DNA of 64,000 nucleotides from positions 1-64,000 of the forward strand of contig NZNC01000023.1 in NCBI GenBank assembly GCA_002692965.1, read 5' to 3'. The notes under the pieces were generated by a model that was not told where the DNA came from, made no database searches, and saw only the letters and a list, made by a program, of their open reading frames with translations. Both the position numbers and the translations under genes were made by a program. Positions 39,230-46,868 of this stretch are shown in pieces. This DNA is from Haliea sp. Its GTDB lineage: Bacteria > Pseudomonadota > Gammaproteobacteria > Pseudomonadales > Halieaceae. Numbering within the stretch: position 1 is the stretch's first letter; each line of letters begins with the position of its first letter.

Positions 39230-40263
39230 TGCAGGTCAAGCCGGAGCAACTGCGCGGCCATCTGGAGAAACAGTGCCTCCCTGCCTACCTCCTGCACGGT
39301 GACGAACCGCTGCTGCTGCAGGAATGCGCCGACCTGGTTCGCCAGGCGGCCCGCCGCGAAGGCTGCAGCGAACGCGAACTGCTGGAAGTGGACGACGACC
39401 GCTTCGACTGGGGCCAGCTGCGCGACAGTGCCGCCGAGATGTCACTCTTCGGCGACCGCAAGCTGATCGAAATCCGCCTGCCCTCGGGCAAGCCCGGTGC
39501 CGCCGGCAGCAAGGCGCTGTGCGAGTACCTGGAGCGCGGCAGCAACGACATCCTGCTGTTGCTCTGCGGCAAGGTGGACCAGCAGTCCCAGAACAGCAAG
39601 TGGTTCAAGGCCCTGGACAAGGCCGGCGCCGCGGTCCGGGTCTGGCCGGTGGGTGCCCGGGAAATGCCGCGCTGGTTGCGCCAGCGGCTGCAGGCAGCGG
39701 GGCTGGAGATCGATGCCGATGCCCTGGAGCTGCTCGCGGAACGCCTGGAGGGCAACCTCTATGCCGCCGTACAGGAAGTCGAGAAACTGGTGCTGCTGGC
39801 CGGGAACGGCCGCGTCAGCCTGGACACGGTGACCGCTTCCGTCCTGGACAATGCCCGCTACAACCTCTTCGCCATGCTGGACACCGCCCTGCGCGGGGAG
39901 GCGGAGGCGGCCCTGCGCATGCTGCGCGGTCTCCGCGGCGAAGGCAGCGACAGCATGCCGATCCTCTGGGTACTGGCGCGGGAGCTGCGCACCCTGCACG
40001 GTCTCCAGCTCGAGTGCGAGGCCGGGGCACCGGTCAGCCAGGTACTTCAGCGCCACCGGGTATGGAAGAGCCGGCTGGCCGCCACCCAGGCGGCCCTGGA
40101 GCGCCACGCCAGTCCCTCGCTGGCGCAGCTGCTGCGCCAGGCCCAGCAGGTGGATGCCTGTATCAAGGGCTTTGCCCCCGGGAAACCCTGGGACCGTCTG
40201 GAGGCCCTGCTGCTGGCACTCGCCGGAGTCAAACTGCCAGCCGCTCCGGCCCGTCTGGCCTAA
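39229..40263 (+). CDS. holA: DNA polymerase III delta subunit HolA
   Basis: The 344-residue protein shows the clamp-loader delta fold: PAYLLHGDEPLLLQE at the start, LPSGKPG in the AAA+-like domain, then RLEGNLYAAVQEVEKL and DNARYNLFAMLDTALRG in the C-terminal domains. It opens the beta clamp. The start overlaps the lptE stop (TGATG). The leuS-lptE-holA order is conserved in gammaproteobacteria. Confidence 0.96.
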   Translation: MQVKPEQLRGHLEKQCLPAYLLHGDEPLLLQECADLVRQAARREGCSERELLEVDDDRFDWGQLRDSAAEMSLFGDRKLIEIRLPSGKPGAAGSKALCEYLERGSNDILLLLCGKVDQQSQNSKWFKALDKAGAAVRVWPVGAREMPRWLRQRLQAAGLEIDADALELLAERLEGNLYAAVQEVEKLVLLAGNGRVSLDTVTASVLDNARYNLFAMLDTALRGEAEAALRMLRGLRGEGSDSMPILWVLARELRTLHGLQLECEAGAPVSQVLQRHRVWKSRLAATQAALERHASPSLAQLLRQAQQVDACIKGFAPGKPWDRLEALLLALAGVKLPAAPARLA

Positions 40264-40422
40264 ACCTCCACAGCACTTCTGCCGCGCCCATACCGCGGTC
40301 GCTCTCCTGCTCTCCTGCTAAACCCCCGCGGCCCCGCTTGCGACTGCGGACCTGTGCGTTCAGGCGACAGGTCATCCTGCGCCCTTGTTCCCTTCACTTG
40401 CAATCCGCCACCCGCCAAACTA

Positions 40423-40438
40423 CTGTATATCCATACAG
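40423..40438. promoter_or_regulatory. LexA operator (SOS box) upstream of imuA
   Basis: CTGTATATCCATACAG, in the context TA...CA, matches the gammaproteobacterial LexA consensus TACTGTATATNNATNCAGTA closely. It lies 33-48 bp upstream of the ATG at 40471, overlapping the likely promoter. Confidence 0.95.
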
Positions 40439-40470
40439 CACAAGGGACAAACCGCGGAGGCAAGGCCACC

Positions 40471-41259
40471 ATGGACAGCACCACTTACACCGAGCACCAC
40501 AAGAGCGGGCATGATGCCGGTCCGCTCGCCCAACAGGCCCTGGCTCAGGTTATTCGCCGCCCGGATACCTGGCGCGGGCGGCCGGGCCGCTTCGAGGGCG
40601 GGCGGCAGCCCGCCAACGGCGACTGGCACAGCCGCGGCCTGGCCACCGGTTACGGCAACCTGGACCAGGCCCTGCAGCAAAAAGGCTGGCCCGCCGGCAC
40701 CACCATCGAGGTGCTCAGCGACGGCTGCGGGCTGGGCAACATGGGGCTGTTCCTGCCGGCCATGACCACCCTCGGCGGGCAGCGCCGCTGGCAGGTCTTC
40801 ATCGCTCCGCCCTGGGCGCCCTATGCGCCCCTGCTGGCGGCGCGGGGCATCGATACCCGCCAGGTCCTGCTGGTCCACCCGCGCAATCGCGAAGATCTGC
40901 TGTGGAGCGTGGAGCAGGCCCTGCGCAGCGGCACCAGCGCCAGTGTGTTTGCCTGGCTGGGCGCCGGGCAGTATCGCTACAGCGAGTTGCGCAAGCTACA
41001 GCTTGCCGCCGCCGGCAGCGATACGCTGGCAGTAATGTTTCGCCCCAACAGCGCCGCCGCGGAGTCCAGCCCCGCCGGCCTGCGACTGCAGATGCGCGCC
41101 TGGCGTACCGTGCACCTGCTCAAGCAGCGCGGCGGCCGTCAGGGCGAGGACATCTACCTCTCCCCCGCGGATGAGCACCCCGAGCACCCGCAACTGTGGG
41201 AGCTGCCGGCCTGGCCGCAAGCGGCGATTAGCAAGGGGGAGCTGGCAGGTAGCGCCTGA
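40471..41259 (+). CDS. imuA: ImuA/SulA-like SOS protein
   Basis: The 262-residue protein resembles ImuA, a RecA-like protein without a functional nucleotide-binding loop that goes with translesion factors ImuB and DnaE2. Matching features are an early GLATGYGNLDQALQQKGWPAGTTIEVL, then GLGNMGLFLPAM, then LLVHPRN..LLWSVEQALRSG. The ATG follows GGAGG. The LexA box supports SOS control. No imuB or dnaE2 follows: the next gene is convergent and starts 10 bp away. A SulA-type division inhibitor is an alternative reading. Confidence 0.83.
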   Translation: MDSTTYTEHHKSGHDAGPLAQQALAQVIRRPDTWRGRPGRFEGGRQPANGDWHSRGLATGYGNLDQALQQKGWPAGTTIEVLSDGCGLGNMGLFLPAMTTLGGQRRWQVFIAPPWAPYAPLLAARGIDTRQVLLVHPRNREDLLWSVEQALRSGTSASVFAWLGAGQYRYSELRKLQLAAAGSDTLAVMFRPNSAAAESSPAGLRLQMRAWRTVHLLKQRGGRQGEDIYLSPADEHPEHPQLWELPAWPQAAISKGELAGSA

Positions 41260-41269
41260 ATCGTCGGGT

Positions 41270-42511
41270 TCAAAAACCTGCTTCCGCCACCAGCCAAAAC
41301 TTGCGAGTGTCGCGACTGAAATCATCCGCGCGGTAGTCCGCGTACTTGAGGGTGAGGGTATAGCGGCCGGCGAACTGTCGGCTGGCCTGCAGGTTCCATT
41401 CGCGGCCGAATGTTGAGTCCCCGGTATCCGCCTGATAGTGATGCCAGGTAGCCTTCAATGTGACGCCGGCCAATTGCCCACTGACACCGACGGAGCGGTC
41501 CTCCAGCCCCACGGTGGGGGTGCTGAGGAACTTGTCGGCCCAACCCTGGAAGGCGTGCAATGTCGCCAGCGGCGTCTGCAGGGCCACGCCCGCGTCACGA
41601 TCCGCGCCAAGCACTTCCCGCGCCACCCCCAGCCGCCAGCCCCGCCAGCTCAGGCCGGCCCCGAGGTGGGAAAAATCGGCACTGTAACTGGCGGGGTTAT
41701 CTCCCGCGTCCTCCTGCCGCGCCAGTTCCAGACGGTAATCCAGCACCAGCTCGTCGGCCAGCAGCCCGTCCAGAGCCACGCGCCCCTGCAGGTAGCCCCC
41801 TAGCGTTCGCGACGACAGCCCGGGTGCCTCGCGGCCGAAATCCAGCTGGTAAGCATATCCGCTCAAGCCGATGGCCTCGCCCGGGCGCCAGGCGATATTC
41901 AGCAGGTGGTGATCGCTGTCCAGGCTCGCCGGCGGTGTTCCGCGCTCGGGGCCGAAAATACGCCGGGTATCCTCCACCCAGGTGTAATCGATCTGAAGTT
42001 CGGTCAGCGGCTGCAGGGCAAGACGCAGGGCATCGTAGGTCTGCTCGTTCTGCCGCCAACCCACCCCGCCGACAAAGCGCTGATTGTCCAGCAGGATGCG
42101 CTGGCGCCCCGCCACGACGGAAACCTGCTCCCCCTGCCAGCCCAGGCTGAAGCGATTCAGATCGGTGCCTGTGGGGTCCACCACCACCGGAAATCCGGTC
42201 TTGCCGTTGCGCGTGTCGTTGTAGCGCCCGTCGAAGAGGTAAGCGACGTGATCGACTTCCGCCGCCAGCTCCCAGCCACGCCAAGGGGCACTGTTCCAGC
42301 TCAGGCGCCCCCGCAGCGTCGAGGCATTGGCGTCCCTGGCGAAGACGTCATCCGCCACCTGCTCGTGGCGCAGGCGAAACGACAACCCGATCTCCCCCTC
42401 TTGCAGGGCCGCCGCCAAACTGTCGACCCCGACGGCCTCCCCGGCCTGCACCGAGGCGCCCCCCAGGATGGCCAGCAATGACCACACACTCTTGTCCCAC
42501 TTTTTCTTCAT
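41270..42511 (-). CDS. Outer-membrane beta-barrel porin (alginate-export family type) at the end of the nas operon
   Basis: The 413-residue protein begins with MKKK and a signal peptide cut near VQA-GEA. The ATG at 42511 is chosen because GGGGGA lies upstream. The rest is alternating amphipathic strands with repeated Trp/Tyr girdle residues, ending in a Phe (AEAGF), the usual barrel C-terminus. It fits the AlgE/alginate-export barrel family. It follows nasA by 49 bp on the same strand, so it is probably the last gene of the nitrate operon and may pass nitrate or nitrite across the outer membrane (inference from position). Confidence 0.8.
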   Translation of the reverse strand: MKKKWDKSVWSLLAILGGASVQAGEAVGVDSLAAALQEGEIGLSFRLRHEQVADDVFARDANASTLRGRLSWNSAPWRGWELAAEVDHVAYLFDGRYNDTRNGKTGFPVVVDPTGTDLNRFSLGWQGEQVSVVAGRQRILLDNQRFVGGVGWRQNEQTYDALRLALQPLTELQIDYTWVEDTRRIFGPERGTPPASLDSDHHLLNIAWRPGEAIGLSGYAYQLDFGREAPGLSSRTLGGYLQGRVALDGLLADELVLDYRLELARQEDAGDNPASYSADFSHLGAGLSWRGWRLGVAREVLGADRDAGVALQTPLATLHAFQGWADKFLSTPTVGLEDRSVGVSGQLAGVTLKATWHHYQADTGDSTFGREWNLQASRQFAGRYTLTLKYADYRADDFSRDTRKFWLVAEAGF

Positions 42512-42560
42512 CGTCGTCCCCCTGTTTTTCACACCACGCGGCGCATCACCGAAACCGTGA

Positions 42561-45281
42561 TCACCGCATCGATAACAATTTGCGCAACTCCGGCAGGCAG
42601 GAGCCGCAGTTGGTTCCCGCCCGGGTCTGCTCGCCAAGTGCCTCGGCAGTCTGCGCGCCATCGTCGATTGCTTGTTGTATGGCCGCCTCGCGGACCTGAT
42701 GACAGCTGCACACCAGCGCGCTGCAATCGCCGCCGGCGAGGGGACGTCCCCGCGCCAGATTCAGCGCCGGCAACTCGCCGGCCGTCAGGGCATCCAGCAA
42801 CCAGCTCTCATCCACGCTCGGGCGGCCGGCACCCAGCGCCAGCCAGCAGACCGGCCGCCCCTCGCGATAGCCCACCAGTCGCAGGAACTCGCCGGCACTG
42901 TCCTCCAGCTCCGCCCAGTTCTCCACAGCCCCCTGCCAGAGCTGCTTCCAGTCGATCATGCCGGGAGGTAGACGAGCAGCCAGATTGACCAGCTGCCAGC
43001 CACCCCGCGGTCGGCGACACCAGTAGTCAACATCCGGCAGTGGCAGCCGTTCCCGGCTCAGCAGGAGGGCCTCCCAGCACGGTGACAGGGCCGTCACTGA
43101 AACCGGCGTCTGCTTGAACGCGGGTTGCCCGGAGTACGGATCCACCTGCGCGGCCACCAGGGTGTCGACCGTGGCAGCCGACGCGAAGCCGTCACTCCAG
43201 TGAATCGGCATGAAGGCCGTGCCAGGGGTCTGTCCCATTTGCGCTCGGGCCCGCACCCGGCACTGGCCCAGGGCACTGCGCACCTCCACCAGCTCGCCGT
43301 CCTCCAGGCCGCACTGCACCAGGTCATCGGGGTGCATCTCCACAAAGGGCTCGGCGATGTGCTGCAGAAGCCGGTCGCTGCGTCCGGTGCGGGTCATGCT
43401 ATGCCACTGGTCGCGGATGCGACCGGTGTTGAGCATCAGCGGGAATTCACTGTCGACAGCCACCGGCAGCGGCCGCGGCCTGCAGTCGACAAAGCGGGCA
43501 CGCCCCGAGGGCGTAAAGAAATGACCATCCGCGAACAGGCGCCCGCTTCCCCGCGGCTCGCCCAGCTCATCTCCCGTGTCCCGGTCCAGGGCATCGCCTG
43601 CCTTGTCTTCCGAACCAGCGCCCGCGCCAGAATGTCTGCCCACCGGAGTTGCCGGGCAGGGCCATTGCACCGGCCGCAGGGTGTCGTAGGCGGTATCGCT
43701 GAGCTCGGCCAGGGCACCGATATCGAAGTCCCGGCGGCCGCCATTCTCGAAGGCCGACAGCGCCGCGTGCTCGCGGAAGATGGCCGCCGGTCCCGGGTAA
43801 TCGAAGGCACCGCCGTGGCCGAGGCGACTGGCCACCTGGCAGAGCATCCACCAGTCCGGGCGCGCCTCTCCCGGCGGCGGCAGGAACGCCCGCTGGCGCG
43901 AGATGCGGCGCTCGGAATTGGTCACCGTGCCATCCTTCTCCCCCCAGGCCGCCGCGGGCAGGCGAATCCGCGCATGGCGCAGGGTATCGGTGTCATCGAC
44001 ACAGTCGGACACCACCAGGGTCTCGCAGCCGGCCAGTGCCTCGCGCACCCGGGCGCTGCGGGGCAGCGATACCGCGGGGTTGGTGGCAATCACCCAAAGA
44101 AACTTCACGTCGCCCCGAGCCACGGCCTCGAACAGCTCGACAGCGCGCAGCCCGGGGCGCGCGGGTATCTGCGAGGCGCCCCAGAAGCGCGCCACCTGCT
44201 CCCGGTGCTGCGGATTGTCCAACTCCATGTGTGCCGCCAACTGATTGGCCAGGCCACCCACTTCGCGCCCCCCCATGGCGTTGGGCTGCCCGGTAATCGA
44301 AAAGGGGCTGGCGCCGGGTCGACCGATGCGGCCGGTAGCCAGGTGGCAGTGGAGAATCGCGCTGCCCTTGTCGACGCCAGTCGTCGACTGGTTGATGCCC
44401 TGGGAGAACAGCGTGACCGTGCGCGGTGTCTGCGCAAACCAGCGGTAGAGTCGCTCCAGCTTTTCCGCTGGCAGGCCACAGGCAGCCGCGCTCGCAGCGA
44501 GATCCGGGTTGCGCGTAAGACTCGCCGCTGCCTGCGCCTTGAAGCCCTCGGTGTGCCGCCTGACAAAGTCGCGGTCGACCGCCTGCTGCCGCACCAGCCA
44601 GGCCAGCAAACCGTCGAAGAGGTAACCGTCGCTGCCCGGCGCCAAAGGCAGGTGCAGGTCCGCCAGCTCGCAGGTGGCTGTCTGCCGCGGGTCGATTACC
44701 ACCACCCGCAGCCCCGGCCGCCGCGCCTTTTCGGCGGCGATACGTTGGTACAAGACCGGGTGGGCCCAGGCCAGATTGGAGCCGGTAATCACCAGCAGGT
44801 CCGCCAGTTCCAGATCGCGATAATTGCCGGGCACCGAGTCGCTGCCGAGTACCCGCTTGTGGGCGGCAACCGCCGAGGACATGCACAGGCGGCTGTTGGT
44901 ATCGATATTGGCGCTGCCCAGGAAGCCCTTCATCAGCTTGTTGGCAACGTAGTAATCTTCGGTCAGAAGTTGACCCGAAACATAGAACGCCACGGCCTCG
45001 GGGCCGTGGCGCGTCAGAGTGCGGCGCAGGTCGCCCGCGACCTGGTCCAGGGCCTGATCCCAGGAGGCACGGCGACCCTCGATTTCCGGGTAGAGCAGGC
45101 GCCCCTCGTCACCCAGCGTTTCCCCCAGGGCACTGCCCTTGACGCACAGCCGACCGAGATTGGCGGGATGGTCGGGGTCGCCGCTGACCGCGACCTGGCC
45201 GGACTGAGCCTCGCCGACGGTCACCCGGACCCCGCAGCCGACACCGCAGTAGGGGCAGGTGGTACAGACCGCGCCGCTCAT
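42561..45281 (-). CDS. nasA: Assimilatory nitrate reductase catalytic subunit NasA
   Basis: The 906-residue molybdopterin bis-MGD enzyme has an N-terminal [4Fe-4S] motif CPYCGVGC..., with the fourth Cys in LCVKG. The Mo-bis-MGD domains follow (NSRLCMSSAV with the Cys position that ligates Mo, then TLFSQGINQST). The C-terminal 55 residues form a BFD-like [2Fe-2S] domain (CSCHQV...CGSC). There is no Tat signal, so it acts in the cytoplasm. It reduces nitrate to nitrite, which NirBD takes to ammonium. The start overlaps the flavoprotein stop (ATGA). Confidence 0.95.
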   Translation of the reverse strand: MSGAVCTTCPYCGVGCGVRVTVGEAQSGQVAVSGDPDHPANLGRLCVKGSALGETLGDEGRLLYPEIEGRRASWDQALDQVAGDLRRTLTRHGPEAVAFYVSGQLLTEDYYVANKLMKGFLGSANIDTNSRLCMSSAVAAHKRVLGSDSVPGNYRDLELADLLVITGSNLAWAHPVLYQRIAAEKARRPGLRVVVIDPRQTATCELADLHLPLAPGSDGYLFDGLLAWLVRQQAVDRDFVRRHTEGFKAQAAASLTRNPDLAASAAACGLPAEKLERLYRWFAQTPRTVTLFSQGINQSTTGVDKGSAILHCHLATGRIGRPGASPFSITGQPNAMGGREVGGLANQLAAHMELDNPQHREQVARFWGASQIPARPGLRAVELFEAVARGDVKFLWVIATNPAVSLPRSARVREALAGCETLVVSDCVDDTDTLRHARIRLPAAAWGEKDGTVTNSERRISRQRAFLPPPGEARPDWWMLCQVASRLGHGGAFDYPGPAAIFREHAALSAFENGGRRDFDIGALAELSDTAYDTLRPVQWPCPATPVGRHSGAGAGSEDKAGDALDRDTGDELGEPRGSGRLFADGHFFTPSGRARFVDCRPRPLPVAVDSEFPLMLNTGRIRDQWHSMTRTGRSDRLLQHIAEPFVEMHPDDLVQCGLEDGELVEVRSALGQCRVRARAQMGQTPGTAFMPIHWSDGFASAATVDTLVAAQVDPYSGQPAFKQTPVSVTALSPCWEALLLSRERLPLPDVDYWCRRPRGGWQLVNLAARLPPGMIDWKQLWQGAVENWAELEDSAGEFLRLVGYREGRPVCWLALGAGRPSVDESWLLDALTAGELPALNLARGRPLAGGDCSALVCSCHQVREAAIQQAIDDGAQTAEALGEQTRAGTNCGSCLPELRKLLSMR

Positions 45282-46483
45282 GCCGCGTCCAGGCCCAGCA
45301 ACAAGCGGTCGCTGTCTTCAACTGCCTGCGCCGACTGAATGCGATCGAAGTACTGCTGTCCGTCCCGCGTTTCCCCCAGCAGCACGGCGCCCACCAGCCG
45401 CCCGGCACGCAGCCACAGCCGGCGGTAGTGCCCCGCCACCGGGTCGCGCCAGGCCAGGCTGCGAATCGCCTCGCCACAGCACGGCTGCCCGGCGGAAAAC
45501 ACCTCGAGGCCGCTGACCTTGAGGCGCGTGGGCGCCGGCTCGCTGCGGTAGCCCGGGACCGCCTCGCCCGCCAGTGTCCGCCCCAGCACCTCTGCCTGGC
45601 GATAGACCGGGGCCACCAGCCCAAAAAGCTCCTCGCCAATCTGGCAACATTCCCCCAGGGCGTGGACGCCCGTGGCCGAGGTACGCAACCAGGGGTCGAC
45701 GCACACTCCCCGATCACAGCGCAGGCCGGCGGCGCGGGCCAGTTCGGTGCGCGGCTCGATCCCCGCGGCCAGCACCACCAGATCGCATTCCAGGCGACGG
45801 CCATCCTCCAGGCACACGCCGGAAACCGCGTCCGCTCCCAGCAGCTCGGACAGGCGCGCACCGGTCTGGCAGTCCACCCCTCGCCGCGCCAGCCGCTCCG
45901 CCAACAGGCTGCCCGCCTCGGCATCCAGCTGCCGGTTCATCAGCCACGGTCCGCGTTGCAGCACGCTGACCTGCATGCCGCGCGCCTGCAGCGCGCAGGC
46001 GGCCTCCAGCCCCAGCAGGCCACCGCCGACCACAATCGCTCGTCCGCCGGCCTCAGCACGCTGCCCCAACCAGCGGGCGTCGGCCAGGGAGCGCAGCGCG
46101 ATCACGTTGTTCAGCGCGATACCTGGCACCGCGGGGCGCGCCGCGCGGGCACCGGTGGCCAGCACCAGTTGATCCCAGGCGAAATCCCGCCCACTGGCCG
46201 TGCGCGCACGGCGCTCCCGGGTGCACAGCCAAGTGACCGGGTCGCCGCAATGCAGGGCGATGCCCCGCTCGCGGTACCAGTCGCGGTCATGGGTGATCAG
46301 CTCGGCTTCCGCCGCCTCACCGGCCAGCAGGGGGGAGAGCAGCACGCGGTTGTAGCCGGGCTCGGCTTCGGCACCCACCACCGTCACCTGAAAGCGCCCG
46401 GCGTCGCGCCGCAGCAACTCGTCCAGCAGCCGCGTCGCGGCCATCCCGTTGCCCACCACCAGAAGCCGTTGCCGCCGCGACAT
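45278..46483 (-). CDS. NasC-like FAD/NAD(P)H oxidoreductase of nitrate reductase
   Basis: The 401-residue protein resembles the FAD/NADH half of NirB and Klebsiella NasC. It has an N-terminal FAD site VVGNGMAATRLLDEL, a second Rossmann motif IVVGGGLLGLEAA for NAD(P)H, and GVHALGECC. The ATG at 46483 has GGAG upstream; the open frame continues back across nirD, but that part is a shadow. It should pass electrons from NADH or NADPH to the [2Fe-2S] tail of NasA. It overlaps nasA by 4 bp. Confidence 0.88.
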   Translation of the reverse strand: MSRRQRLLVVGNGMAATRLLDELLRRDAGRFQVTVVGAEAEPGYNRVLLSPLLAGEAAEAELITHDRDWYRERGIALHCGDPVTWLCTRERRARTASGRDFAWDQLVLATGARAARPAVPGIALNNVIALRSLADARWLGQRAEAGGRAIVVGGGLLGLEAACALQARGMQVSVLQRGPWLMNRQLDAEAGSLLAERLARRGVDCQTGARLSELLGADAVSGVCLEDGRRLECDLVVLAAGIEPRTELARAAGLRCDRGVCVDPWLRTSATGVHALGECCQIGEELFGLVAPVYRQAEVLGRTLAGEAVPGYRSEPAPTRLKVSGLEVFSAGQPCCGEAIRSLAWRDPVAGHYRRLWLRAGRLVGAVLLGETRDGQQYFDRIQSAQAVEDSDRLLLGLDAA

Positions 46484-46484
46484 G

Positions 46485-46868
46485 TCAGCGCTCCAGGGCC
46501 GCCGCCGATTGCGGCTGATCCGCCAGCAGGACGTCTTCGCCGGCGACCTGTACCGGCCAAGTCGGGACACGCACCCCCGGATCCTCCAGGCACTCACCGG
46601 TGCGCAGGCAGAAGTGCTGCTTGTAGACCGGCGAGGCCACCACCAGGCGACCGTCCAGGTCACCGACAATGCCGCGGGAAAGCACGTTGGCGCCGCTGCA
46701 GGGATCGAAGTTGCCAATGGCAAACACGCCCTCCGGCGTATGGAACAGGGCCACCTGGTCGCTACCCAGCCGGGCGGCGACGCCACTGCCGGGCACCAGG
46801 TCGGACAGCCTGCAGACACCCCGCCAGGCGGGCTCGGCAGACACAACACGGGCAGCTGGACTATTCAT
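46485..46868 (-). CDS. nirD: Nitrite reductase small subunit NirD
   Basis: The 127-residue Rieske-fold protein without the usual cluster ligands is typical of NirD: NFDPCSGANVLSRGIVGD and SPVYKQHFCLRTGECLEDP are the family signatures. It partners NirB in NADH-dependent nitrite reduction to ammonium. The start overlaps the nirB stop, and the end lies 1 bp before the next start. Confidence 0.95.
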   Translation of the reverse strand: MNSPAARVVSAEPAWRGVCRLSDLVPGSGVAARLGSDQVALFHTPEGVFAIGNFDPCSGANVLSRGIVGDLDGRLVVASPVYKQHFCLRTGECLEDPGVRVPTWPVQVAGEDVLLADQPQSAAALER

